A stretch of DNA of 33,332 bases, taken from NCBI GenBank assembly GCA_003165005.1, contig PLSB01000052.1:1-33332 (forward strand), in the 5' to 3' direction. This DNA comes from Acidobacteriaceae bacterium (lineage in GTDB: Bacteria; Acidobacteriota; Terriglobia; Terriglobales; Acidobacteriaceae). The first letter of the stretch is position 1, and each line of letters starts with the position of its first letter. The notes under the pieces were generated by a model. The model was not told the DNA's origin, did no database searches, and saw only the letters and a program-made list of their open reading frames with translations. This document shows positions 8,333 through 16,423 of this stretch, in pieces. The position numbers and the translations under genes are program-made.

Positions 8333-11300
8333 ATGGCGACAACACCCGGCGAGTATGACGTCGCGTCGCAACACCGCAACGACGAGTTGAACAACCCTGT
8401 CGGCGCATTCGGGCTGAAGATTGTTCTGATCTGCCCCAATGATCACTATTGCACCGAAATGGCGAATTGCCTGTATGACGCGCAATGCGGCGAGGTGCGA
8501 TCCCAGACTTATTATCCATCGCTTCCGGTCGGTCACGACGACGTGCTTGGCGGCGAGTGCGACGTAGCGATTGTCGAGCTGGACAGCGATCCGGATCAAG
8601 CCTTGGGCCTGGTGAAGCGGATTGGCAACGCCTCCACGGCCAGGGTCATGGTCTGCTCCGCCAATCCGGCGCCGGATCTGTTGATGCGCTGCATGCGTGC
8701 GGGCGCCCGCGAGTTTCTCAATCTGCCCGTCGACCGGGAACAGATTGTGGCCGCGATGGTCCGCGCTGCGGCCAAGCGGCAGCCCTTGCAGCCGGAGAAG
8801 CGCGCTATGGGCAAGCTGATGGCGTTCATGGGCACCAAAGGCGGCGCCGGCGTTACCACGGTTGCAACCAACTTCGCAATCGCGCTGGCTGAGCACACCG
8901 GCGCCAAGACCCTGTTCATGGACCTGGACCTGCCGCTGGGCGATGCCGCGCTGAACCTCGGCATGACCACGGAGTTCTCCACCGTTGACGCGCTGGAGCG
9001 GATCGATCGCCTCGACGCCAATATGCTTTCGCGATTGACGGTCAGGGATCGCAGCGGCTTGCAGGTGCTTGCGGCTCCGGGCCATTACGTTTCATTGCAA
9101 CCCTCCGACAGCGACATCAAGACCCTTCTGGAGCTGGTGACGCGCAGCTACGACTACGTGGTCGTCGACCTGGGTTCGCGCCTCGATCTGCGCGGCACTG
9201 GGGTGTTTCAGATTGCCAACCCGGTTTTTCTGGTCACAAGGGTCGACGTGGCCGATCTGCGCAACTGCAGCCGGCTCATCTCTCAGTATTTCGGCAGCGA
9301 CTTCCACAACATCGAAGTGGTTCTGAGCCGCTATAAGCGCAGTATGCTGGCCATCGACGACAAGGAAATTGCCCGGATGCTTTCCGTGCCCGTGCGCTGG
9401 AAGATCCCTGCCGACGACGACGCAGTCAGTTCGATGCACTCCCAGGGCGTGCCTCTGATCCGCAGCAACAACCCCATCTCCAAGGCCATCCGCAAGATGG
9501 CCGAAGAGCTGGTCCCGCGAGCGGAGAAGGCCGCGGCGCCAGCCGCTGCTGCCGAGGAGGAGCCGGCCAGCCGCAAGGCAAAGTCCGGATCGAAGGGCAA
9601 AGTGAAGGGCGAGTCTGGCGGGCTGCTGAGCATCTTCTCGAATCGTGATGAAGAGGCAGAAGAGGCGGAGACGCCATCCGAATCCACTCCCGCGCCCGAG
9701 ACCCGCGTGTACCGCGGGGTGGTTTATGTCAAGGGCGAGGACGGCAAATGGCACGCGCAGGATACAGGCAAGCGCGAGACGGCTCCAGCCGAGCCCGTGG
9801 TCGAAGCGCAAATTGCGTGGTCGGCGCCCCGGCCTGTCGATTATGGATCCGCTCTGGACGAGGGTCAGCTCAACGCCACGGCCAACGTCGAGGGTACGTT
9901 TGAGTACCGGCCCGCGGCGGGCGAGATTCTCTCCGCCGGCAAGCATACGCTGACCGTGCTCTTTACGCCCCAGCACGACCCCGACAATCCGATCGAGGCC
10001 GAAGTTCAGTTCACCGTCAATAAGCTGTCGCCCGTGGTCGAGTGGCAGCAACTGGAACCGATTTCCTATGGCACAGCGCTCGGCGAAGAACAACTGAACG
10101 CCCAGGCCAATATCGAAGGCAGGCTAGTTTACAACCCGCCGGCAGGGACCATCCTGCCCGAGGGCGTACACGCCCTCTCGGTGATCTTCATCCCCAACGA
10201 TCCGGTGAACTACAACACTGCCGTCAACGTTGCCTCCCTCACGGTTTCGCGGATGATTCCGCGCATCGAGTGGCCGGATCCCGCGCCGATTTTCTACGGC
10301 GCGCGCCTGAGTGGAACGGAGTTGAACGCCAGGGCGCCGATTCCCGGTTCGTTCGTTTATGCCCCGAAGGAGGGAACGCTGCTCCCGGCTGGTGTGCACA
10401 AGGTGACCGCGACCTTCCTGCCCGAGCAGAGCGAATACTACAGCGAAACCAAAGCCACGGTGACACTCATTGTGGCCAGGGCCACGCCGGAGGCCCGTTG
10501 GCAGCAGCCTCCGGATATCGTCTACGGCACGCCGCTGGGCACCGAGCACTTCGCCGTCGAAGCGAGAGTTCCGGGCAGCATCGAGTTCAGCGCTGATGTC
10601 GGCGAAGTGCTTTGCGCCGGCCGGCACACGCTGATCGCTTACTTCACCCCGGAAGACGCGGTCAACTACTCGGAGACCGAGTTCGAGGCCACGCTCAACA
10701 TCGCCAAGAACACACCCACCCTGACCTGGGATAAGGCCGCACAAATCGTTTACGGCACGCCGCTCGACAACAGTCAGCTCAATGCCGAGGCTTCGATTCC
10801 GGGTGCGATTGAGTACATGCCCGGGCCTGGCAAAGTGCTGCCCGCAGGCAGGCATACGATTGCAGCCCGCTTCACGCCGGCCGACGCGAAAAACTTCGAG
10901 ATTGTCGAAGCCCGCCTGCCCCTTGCCGTGGAGAAAGCCACGCCGGCGGTCGAGTGGCCGGCGCAGATTTCGATGGTTTACGGCACGCCGCTCGGCGACC
11001 GCGTATTCCGCATCTCCACTACCGTCGAAGGCAGCCTTGCGCTGACGCCGGCCAAGGGCGAACTCCTTCCCGCTGGCTCGCATGTCGTGCATGCGGTCTT
11101 TGTGCCGGCGGACTCGGCCAACTATCTGTCGGCCGAAGCCGACGTGCGGGTTCAGGTTGCCAAGGCCTATCCCATCGTTACCTGGGAGCCGCCCAAGGCG
11201 ATTCTCTATGGCGCGGAGCTGACAGCCGAGCAGTTGAACGCTCAAGCGAGCGTTGGTGGGCACTTTACCTACACGCCGGCGTTGGGCAAGAAGCTCGGAG

Positions 11301-12967
11301 CGGGCCAGCATGCCATCAGCGCCACCTTTGTTCCCGACGACGGGGCCAACTATCAAAGTGTTCAGGCCAACGTGCAGCTGACCGTGGAGAAAGCGGTACC
11401 TACCATCGAGTGGCCGGAACCCGAAGCCGTCACCTACGGCGAAGAGCTTGGCGAAAGGCAGTTACAGGCCCGAGCTTCTGTGCCCGGCTCGTTCGCCTTC
11501 ACTCCGCCCGCCGGAGGGGTTCTGGAAGCTGGAATCAACCGGCTGACCGCGGTCTTTATCCCGCTCGATACGGCCAACTACGTCTCCACGCAGGCGGCGG
11601 TGAAACTCACGGTCAACAAGGCCATTCCCACGCTGGCCTGGTCCGATCCGGCGCCCATCGAATGGGGCACGCCGCTCAGTCCCGCCCAGTTGAATGCGAA
11701 GGCCAGCGTACCCGGCAGCTTCGTCTACACGCCGGCCGAAGACGAGCGGCTCAGAGCCGGCAACCACACCCTGTCGGTCACCTTCCTGCCCGAAGACTCC
11801 CGCAACTACGCGGCGGTGGAGACATCGACCTCGATTACCGTCCACCGCGCAACGCCCTCGATTACCTGGGATCCGGTTTCGCCGATCGTCTACGGAACCA
11901 CGCTGGGGCCCGATCAACTGAACGCCGAAACCGACATTCCCGGCGTGTTCGTCTATCGTCCGGCAGTCGGCGCCGTGCTACCCGCCGGCACAACCCAACT
12001 CACCGCGACCTTCCTCCCCGAGGACGACGCCAACTACGCGGAAGCAGATGCCTCGGCGTCGCTGGTGGTGGAGAAGGCCATTCCCGCAATCGAGTGGCGT
12101 ACGCCCCAGCCGATCGAGTATGGAGCGGCTATCGGTGTACAACAACTGAACGCTCGCGCATCCGTTCCGGGCTCGTTCACCTACATGCCGTCTTCCGGTT
12201 CCATGCTCTCGGCCGGAACCCACACGTCCACGGTCGTGTTTGCTCCGGAAGACACTGCAAATTATCTCTCGGCTGAGGCCGCGGTTACGCTGGTAGTCAA
12301 GAAGGCCACGCCCAAGATCGCCTGGCAGACCCCGGAACCGATCATCTCGGGCAATCCGTTGAGCGTTGCTCAGCTGAACGCCAAGGCGTCGGTACCGGGC
12401 AAGTTTGCCTACATCCCGCGGGTTGGCTCGGTTCTGCCCGCCGGCACGCACACCGTTGAGGCCACCTTCGTGCCGGCAGATTCCACCAACTACACGCCGG
12501 TGCAGATCTCCGTCGAGTTGGCTATCGTCGAAGTGAGAGAAGTGTCGATCGACTGGAAGACGCCGGCGCCGATCTACTACGGTACGCCGCTCGGAGCGAG
12601 TCAGTTGAACGCGCAGACCAGCGTTCCCGGAACCTTTGTCTACTCGCCTCCGGAGGGCACGCTGATTGCCGCCGGAACGCAAGCTCTGATGGTCACGTTC
12701 ATTCCGGACGACGACGTGAAATACGCCGCCGCCCAGGCCTCGGTCACGCTGGTGGTTAAAGCCGGCGAGCAAGCCAGCAGCGCAAACCTTGCAAACAAAT
12801 CTGTCGCCGCGCCCACCGGCGCATCCGGGAGTTTGACCGATCGCGATCCCGGCAAGCGGAAACCGGCACCCGCCAGCGAGCCGCAAGGCGCGAAACGGGA
12901 AACGCGTGTTTACAAAGGGGCAACCTACGTAAAGGAGGTTGATGGAAAATGGCACCTGGAGAAGTAA
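8333..12967 (+). CDS. CpaE/TadZ-like ATPase fused to 13 MBG-like Ig-type repeats
   Basis: From ATG 8333 this is about 1,544 residues. A receiver-like domain (about 27-150) is followed by a ParA/MinD-type ATPase with deviant Walker A KGGAGVTT (about 169-176), FMDLDLPLGD and YDYVVVDLGS. CpaE/TadZ proteins of this kind place Tad pilus machinery at the cell pole. After an acidic/basic linker come 13 tandem repeats of about 76 residues (coding bases 9809-12762) with the pattern W-x-P-x-PI-x-YGTPL, QLNA, VPG-x-F-x-Y-x-P, LPAG-x-H, F-x-P-x-D-x-x-NY. These match MBG-type bacterial Ig-like repeats. A TRVY-G-x-x-YVK-DGKWH motif occurs just before and just after the array. No signal peptide or membrane segment is visible. 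The start is chosen for GGAG 6 bases upstream; ATG 8231 would add 34 residues of atypical codon use. No other tad genes are in the window. Domain calls are firm; the function of the fusion is unknown. Confidence 0.9.
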   Translation: MATTPGEYDVASQHRNDELNNPVGAFGLKIVLICPNDHYCTEMANCLYDAQCGEVRSQTYYPSLPVGHDDVLGGECDVAIVELDSDPDQALGLVKRIGNASTARVMVCSANPAPDLLMRCMRAGAREFLNLPVDREQIVAAMVRAAAKRQPLQPEKRAMGKLMAFMGTKGGAGVTTVATNFAIALAEHTGAKTLFMDLDLPLGDAALNLGMTTEFSTVDALERIDRLDANMLSRLTVRDRSGLQVLAAPGHYVSLQPSDSDIKTLLELVTRSYDYVVVDLGSRLDLRGTGVFQIANPVFLVTRVDVADLRNCSRLISQYFGSDFHNIEVVLSRYKRSMLAIDDKEIARMLSVPVRWKIPADDDAVSSMHSQGVPLIRSNNPISKAIRKMAEELVPRAEKAAAPAAAAEEEPASRKAKSGSKGKVKGESGGLLSIFSNRDEEAEEAETPSESTPAPETRVYRGVVYVKGEDGKWHAQDTGKRETAPAEPVVEAQIAWSAPRPVDYGSALDEGQLNATANVEGTFEYRPAAGEILSAGKHTLTVLFTPQHDPDNPIEAEVQFTVNKLSPVVEWQQLEPISYGTALGEEQLNAQANIEGRLVYNPPAGTILPEGVHALSVIFIPNDPVNYNTAVNVASLTVSRMIPRIEWPDPAPIFYGARLSGTELNARAPIPGSFVYAPKEGTLLPAGVHKVTATFLPEQSEYYSETKATVTLIVARATPEARWQQPPDIVYGTPLGTEHFAVEARVPGSIEFSADVGEVLCAGRHTLIAYFTPEDAVNYSETEFEATLNIAKNTPTLTWDKAAQIVYGTPLDNSQLNAEASIPGAIEYMPGPGKVLPAGRHTIAARFTPADAKNFEIVEARLPLAVEKATPAVEWPAQISMVYGTPLGDRVFRISTTVEGSLALTPAKGELLPAGSHVVHAVFVPADSANYLSAEADVRVQVAKAYPIVTWEPPKAILYGAELTAEQLNAQASVGGHFTYTPALGKKLGAGQHAISATFVPDDGANYQSVQANVQLTVEKAVPTIEWPEPEAVTYGEELGERQLQARASVPGSFAFTPPAGGVLEAGINRLTAVFIPLDTANYVSTQAAVKLTVNKAIPTLAWSDPAPIEWGTPLSPAQLNAKASVPGSFVYTPAEDERLRAGNHTLSVTFLPEDSRNYAAVETSTSITVHRATPSITWDPVSPIVYGTTLGPDQLNAETDIPGVFVYRPAVGAVLPAGTTQLTATFLPEDDANYAEADASASLVVEKAIPAIEWRTPQPIEYGAAIGVQQLNARASVPGSFTYMPSSGSMLSAGTHTSTVVFAPEDTANYLSAEAAVTLVVKKATPKIAWQTPEPIISGNPLSVAQLNAKASVPGKFAYIPRVGSVLPAGTHTVEATFVPADSTNYTPVQISVELAIVEVREVSIDWKTPAPIYYGTPLGASQLNAQTSVPGTFVYSPPEGTLIAAGTQALMVTFIPDDDVKYAAAQASVTLVVKAGEQASSANLANKSVAAPTGASGSLTDRDPGKRKPAPASEPQGAKRETRVYKGATYVKEVDGKWHLEK
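9809..12762 (+). repeat. 13 tandem MBG-like protein repeats (about 228 bp each)
   Basis: Thirteen units follow one another without gaps, each starting at a Trp and about 76 codons long. The shared pattern is YGTPL, QLNA-x-A, VPGSF-x-Y-x-P, LPAG-x-H and F-x-P-x-D-x-x-NY. Units 4 to 6 are the most diverged; 4 and 6 lack QLNA. Units 7 to 13 are closer to consensus. Unit 12 has ISGNPL where others have YGTPL. The DNA copies are well diverged at synonymous sites, so the array is old rather than freshly amplified. Confidence 0.9.
12931..12951 (+). promoter_or_regulatory. Strong Shine-Dalgarno for the TonB-like gene inside the upstream coding region
   Basis: AAAGGAGGT at 12931-12939 lies 9 bases before ATG 12949 and is a near-perfect match to the anti-Shine-Dalgarno. 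It is also read as codons of the C-terminal YVKEVDGKWH motif of the upstream protein. It fixes the TonB-like start and implies translational coupling across the 19-base overlap. Confidence 0.85.
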
Positions 12968-14157
12968 AAGTTAATGCATTTCCCGATACTCTGCCTGAGG
13001 ACTTTGCCGAATGGGACGGCGGAGGAGCGCAACCGACGGTTGTGGCTCCGGTAAAACAAGCCTCCGTTACCAGTGCGCGCCCCGCGGAGACGCGGCCTCC
13101 CGCCACCGCGAGGGTCGTGGCGCCCGACCGCGAGATCGAACGCTCCATGCCGCAGCCGGTCGTCCGCGCTCCCAAGCCCGTGCCTCCTCCCGCGGCGAAG
13201 GCAGCGGTCGAGCAGACCTGGCAGCCGGCTCCTCGAGCCAGGCAACAGAGCGCGCCCGCGAAACCCGACTTCGCGCCGCCCAGCACGCAGCGCAACGCCG
13301 AAGCCAAGCTCGCCGAGGCCCTGTGGCCTGAAGCCGAGCAGAAGAAAAAGGCCAAGGCCGAGTCGGGCACGCGCGGCCATCGCACGGTGGCTGTCGCCGT
13401 CGGTGTGGTTGTGCTTTGCGCCGGGCTTGGCGCCGGCGGATACATGATGTACATTTTGCGGTCGCATGCGCAGCAGCATCCGCAGACGGCTACCGATACG
13501 AGCACAGCCAATGCTTCGCAGCCTGGGACGTCGCCCGACGCGAAACCCGATCCGCGGAACGCCACGGCCGGGACCGCAAATCCGCAGACGTCCGCCTCGG
13601 CGCAAAGGCCGGGTGCTCAAGGCTCGCCGTCGGATACGCAGCAATCGGATGCCGATACCACGGCGTCGCAAACTGCGCCGCAGCAGAATGCAGCTCCCAG
13701 CGCCGACATGTCGCAGTTCACCGCCGCGCCCAGCATCCCGCACAATTCGTCGGGGGCAAGCGCTCCGGAGCCAGCCAATCTCGATGCGTCTCACATGGGA
13801 GGCGGGAACTCCGGCGCCAATCCGATGTTTAATACCTCGAGCAAGGAGCATGTTCAGTTCGCGCCGTCGAAGCCCATCGAAGTCGCCTCAGGCGCATTGA
13901 CGTCAACGCTCGTCAAGAAAACCATGCCGGAGTATCCGCAGATCGCGCGGAATATGCACGTGAGCGGAGTGGTCACCGTTGCCATCACCATTACGCCGCA
14001 GGGCACGGTCGCGGAGGCCCATGCCGTCTCCGGCCCCGTTCTGCTGCGCCCATCTGCAGTCGAAGCGGTGAAAAGCTGGCGCTTCAAGCCATACCTTGTC
14101 AACAATCGTCCGGTGGCGGTGCAAAGCAATGTCAATGTGGACTTCTCATTGCAATAG
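12949..14157 (+). CDS. TonB-family energy transducer-like protein
   Basis: This is a 402-residue single-pass protein. It has a long cytoplasmic N-terminus rich in Pro, Ala and Gln (1-145), containing PEDFAEWD near residue 20. One transmembrane segment follows (about 146-170), then a Pro/Gln/Ser-rich periplasmic linker (about 172-315) and a C-terminal TonB domain (about 318-402). That domain has MPEYPQIARNMHVSGVV, an ITPQGTV strand, VKSWRFKPY and a final NVDFSLQ. TonB domains touch outer-membrane receptors to pass on proton-motive force. The large cytoplasmic part is unlike classic TonB, where the membrane segment is N-terminal, so it may receive a cytoplasmic signal or partner. The obvious candidate is the CpaE-MBG protein encoded upstream with a 19-base overlap. 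No ExbB/ExbD genes are in the window. Confidence 0.88.
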   Translation: MAPGEVKVNAFPDTLPEDFAEWDGGGAQPTVVAPVKQASVTSARPAETRPPATARVVAPDREIERSMPQPVVRAPKPVPPPAAKAAVEQTWQPAPRARQQSAPAKPDFAPPSTQRNAEAKLAEALWPEAEQKKKAKAESGTRGHRTVAVAVGVVVLCAGLGAGGYMMYILRSHAQQHPQTATDTSTANASQPGTSPDAKPDPRNATAGTANPQTSASAQRPGAQGSPSDTQQSDADTTASQTAPQQNAAPSADMSQFTAAPSIPHNSSGASAPEPANLDASHMGGGNSGANPMFNTSSKEHVQFAPSKPIEVASGALTSTLVKKTMPEYPQIARNMHVSGVVTVAITITPQGTVAEAHAVSGPVLLRPSAVEAVKSWRFKPYLVNNRPVAVQSNVNVDFSLQ

Positions 14158-14193
14158 CGGCGTCGCGTAAGGCTTGCTTCAATCCTCAAACTC

Positions 14194-14237
14194 CGATGCC
14201 CATCCCGATGAACATGCCGGGATGGGCATCGTTTTTT
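14194..14237 (+). terminator. Rho-independent terminator after the TonB-like gene
   Basis: A perfect 14-bp stem (14194-14207 pairing with 14218-14231, CGATGCCCATCCCG and its complement) has a 10-base loop and is followed directly by six T residues (14232-14237). It lies 37 bases after the TonB-like stop and ends the two-gene transcript. Confidence 0.92.
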
Positions 14238-14321
14238 GGATCTAGCCCCGCGACGCCATCTACCGGCTGCAGCGGTTCCAGAACTTTCGTGTTCCACCCT
14301 CGCGGCGCTTTTGTTTTCGCA

Positions 14322-15500
14322 TCAATACTTCGGCAGCGTTGCGTCGACTTCGCTGGACCAGGCGAGAATGCCGCCCGCCACATTGACCACTTCGGAATAC
14401 CCTGACTGCTTCAGGAACTCCGCGATGCGCTGGCTGCGCACGCCCCCCTTGCAATGCACAATGATCTCGCGGTCGCGATCGATCTCCCCGAGTCTCTGCG
14501 GAACTTCGTTTTGCGGGATCAGCTTGCCGCCTATGTTCGCAATCTGATACTCGAAGGGTTCGCGCACATCCAGAATGAACAGGTCTTCGCCTGCTTCGAT
14601 GCGACGCTTCAATTCAGTCACGGTGATTTGCGGAATTCCATTCTTCACTGCGTTCTCCTCTTTCTTTGCCGGCGCCAGGCCGCAGAACTGCTGATAGTCG
14701 ATCAATTGCGTCACGGTGGGATGAGCGCCGCACACCGGGCACTCGGGATTCTTGCGCAGCTTCAATTCGCGGAAGCGCATGTTGAGCGCGTCCACGAGCA
14801 GCAAGCGCCCGGCCAGCGTTGCGCCTTTGCCCAGAATCAGCTTGATGGTCTCGGTGGCCTGGATGACGCCGACCAGGCCGGGCAGAATTCCCAGCACTCC
14901 GCCCTCGGCGCAACTGGGAACCAGTCCGGGCGGCGGCGGCTCGGGATAGAGACAGCGGTAACACGGCCCATCCGCGGTGGCGAAGACGCTGGCCTGTCCT
15001 TCGAACCGGAAGATCGATCCGTACGCGTTCGGCTTGCCCAGCAGCACACAGGCGTCGTTGACTAGGTACCGCGTGGGGAAGTTGTCGGTACCGTCGGCGA
15101 TCACGTCGTAGTCCTTCAGAATGTCGAGCGCATTGGCGCTCGAGAGCAAGGTGTCGTGCTTCACGACCTTGACCTCGGGGTTGAGCGCCTCGAGCTTTTC
15201 CGCGGCCGAGTCCAGCTTCTTGCGCCCGATGTCCGCCGTCGAGTGGATGATCTGCCGCTGCAGGTTGCTCTTATCCACCACGTCGAAATCCACCAGTCCC
15301 AGCGTGCCCACTCCGGCTGCGGCCAGGTAAAGCGAAAGCGGCGAGCCCAGTCCGCCGGCTCCTACGCACAGCACGCGCGCGGCTTTCAGCTTGCGCTGGC
15401 CCTCCTCGCCCACCTCGGGCAGGATCAGGTGGCGCGAGTAGCGCGCCAGTTCGTCCTTGGTCAGTTCGGGCAGTTCCACCGGTACGGTTGCAGTAGCCAT
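14322..15500 (-). CDS. moeZ: MoeZ-like adenylyltransferase/sulfurtransferase (E1-like domain plus rhodanese)
   Basis: This 392-residue protein joins a ThiF/MoeB domain to a C-terminal rhodanese domain. The first half shows GAGGLGSPLSLYLAAAGVG (nucleotide binding) and DGTDNFPTRYL. Two Cys pairs, CYRC and CPVC, bind structural zinc. The rhodanese loop HCKGGVRS carries the persulfide Cys. MoeZ adenylates the C-terminal glycine of a ubiquitin-like carrier and then transfers sulfur to form the thiocarboxylate. It is the last gene of the cysM-mec-cysO-moeZ unit, 44 bases after cysO, so its likely partner is CysO. In M. tuberculosis the equivalent moeZ is unlinked to cysO. GGGAG lies about 9 bases before the ATG. 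MoeB/ThiF roles in molybdopterin or thiamine synthesis are possible secondary functions. Confidence 0.93.
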   Translation of the reverse strand: MATATVPVELPELTKDELARYSRHLILPEVGEEGQRKLKAARVLCVGAGGLGSPLSLYLAAAGVGTLGLVDFDVVDKSNLQRQIIHSTADIGRKKLDSAAEKLEALNPEVKVVKHDTLLSSANALDILKDYDVIADGTDNFPTRYLVNDACVLLGKPNAYGSIFRFEGQASVFATADGPCYRCLYPEPPPPGLVPSCAEGGVLGILPGLVGVIQATETIKLILGKGATLAGRLLLVDALNMRFRELKLRKNPECPVCGAHPTVTQLIDYQQFCGLAPAKKEENAVKNGIPQITVTELKRRIEAGEDLFILDVREPFEYQIANIGGKLIPQNEVPQRLGEIDRDREIIVHCKGGVRSQRIAEFLKQSGYSEVVNVAGGILAWSSEVDATLPKY

Positions 15501-15532
15501 GGTTTTTCACTCCCATTCACAATCAGAATTCA

Positions 15533-15643
15533 TGCGCTGAATCTTTACCAACTCCGCGCCCTACCCTTTCGCCTTCTTTCTGGCGAAAGGGTGGGAAACC
15601 GCGTAAGCCAAAGGAACGAATTCATGCGGTCAGAGACTTGGCA
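15533..15643. mobile_element. MITE-like palindromic element, copy 1 (cysO 3' end)
   Basis: Aligned with 27368-27479, about 100 bp match with few differences. The match includes a central hairpin CCCTTTCGCC-8 nt-GGCGAAAGGG (about 15564-15591) and the end sequence GAATTCATGCGGTCAGAGAC (right end). The left end is more decayed than in copy 2. The element lies across the 3' end of cysO, whose frame runs into it and stops inside it at 15545. It carries no gene of its own, so any movement would need a transposase from elsewhere. Confidence 0.75.
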
Positions 15644-15913
15644 TCCCCCGGCGATCGAGGGCACAATCGAAAGCGTGTCGCCAGCCGAAACCGCCGTGGC
15701 ATCTTTCTCCGGCAGGTAGCGAATATCCTCGTCGTTCAGATACACGTTCACAAACGCCCGCAGCTTGCCCTCCGCGGTGAACAGGTGCTTGCGCAGATCG
15801 GGAAACGTTTGGGTCAGTTCGTCAAGCGCGCCGCTCACGGTTCCAGCGTTCACATCCACCGCATCCTTGCCCGCGGCATAGGGCCGCAACGGCGTTGGGA
15901 TATAAATCGTCAT
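15545..15913 (-). CDS. cysO: CysO-like MoaD/ThiS sulfur carrier with a C-terminal extension
   Basis: Residues 1-90 form a ubiquitin-like MoaD/ThiS carrier: IPTPLRPYAAGKD, VNVYLNDEDIRYL and the terminal SIVPSIAGG. In M. tuberculosis, CysO carries sulfur as a C-terminal Gly-Gly thiocarboxylate that CysM uses to make CysO-cysteine. Here Gly89-Gly90 is followed by 32 more residues, starting CQVSDRMNSF and ending in a basic stretch. Nearly all of these are encoded by a MITE-like repeat (15533-15643). The extension would block thiocarboxylate formation unless it is removed, possibly by the JAMM protease encoded just upstream. The ATG has GAGAGGAA about 8 bases upstream and lies 15 bases after the mec stop. 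The core is intact and not frameshifted, so I treat it as a working gene with an altered tail. Confidence 0.88.
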   Translation of the reverse strand: MTIYIPTPLRPYAAGKDAVDVNAGTVSGALDELTQTFPDLRKHLFTAEGKLRAFVNVYLNDEDIRYLPEKDATAVSAGDTLSIVPSIAGGCQVSDRMNSFLWLTRFPTLSPERRRKGRARSW

Positions 15914-15928
15914 TCGATTTGGTTCCTC

Positions 15929-16423
15929 TCACGCTTTCTTGGATTCAGTTGGAGCCGTCAAGGACTCGCTTGCGGCCTCACTTGTCGCGAACACTTCGAT
16001 CGTTTCCTGTTCATACCGCTTGTCTTCCTCGGTTGTGCCGGCCAGCAGAAACGAGTTGGTCACGGCCGCGCTGCCCTCGGCCACGGCGGTGATGACGTAG
16101 GAACAGCCCAGCCAGTGCGCCTCGGCAAAATCGGTTGCCGACCACTGCGCCGGATGATCGGGATGCGAGTGATAGAAGCCGGCGATGCTCAGTCCTCTGC
16201 TCCGCGCCTCGCGCTCGATCTTGACCAGCTCGCCCGGCGCAATCTGATAGCGGTTTTTTGGCGAATCGGTGCGCGTGTTGCCCGCTTTCACCGCGGCCTC
16301 GATGCGCCAGCCGTCCGCGGCCCCGCGTCCCAGCAGCGCCCCGCAGCACTCGTGAGGATAGGTCTCCTCGCCGTGCGCGCGAATCGCATCGTAAACCGGT
16401 TTCGCAATGCGCAGCACGCTCAC
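15929..16423 (-). CDS. mec: Mec-like JAMM/MPN+ metalloprotease
   Basis: This is a 164-residue JAB1/MPN+ zinc protease. The catalytic Glu is in the N-terminal HECCGALLG and the zinc motif HSHPDHPAQWSATD matches H-x-H-x7-S-x2-D exactly. In M. tuberculosis, Mec releases cysteine from the CysO-cysteine adduct. Related proteases such as QbsD trim residues that follow Gly-Gly in sulfur carriers. Both activities make sense here, given the extended CysO encoded next. The GTG start overlaps the cysM stop (GTGA) with GGGAGG a few bases upstream, which implies coupling. About 35 residues follow the zinc motif core and end in a polar tail. Lack of nearby molybdopterin or thiamine genes favours the cysteine role. 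Confidence 0.92.
   Translation of the reverse strand: MSVLRIAKPVYDAIRAHGEETYPHECCGALLGRGAADGWRIEAAVKAGNTRTDSPKNRYQIAPGELVKIEREARSRGLSIAGFYHSHPDHPAQWSATDFAEAHWLGCSYVITAVAEGSAAVTNSFLLAGTTEEDKRYEQETIEVFATSEAASESLTAPTESKKA

Noticed and set aside
10124-11356. Long minus-strand open frames opposite the MBG repeats (also 9092-10093 and 11978-12955)
   Set aside because: They mirror the repetitive GC-rich coding strand and lack starts with ribosome sites or known motifs.
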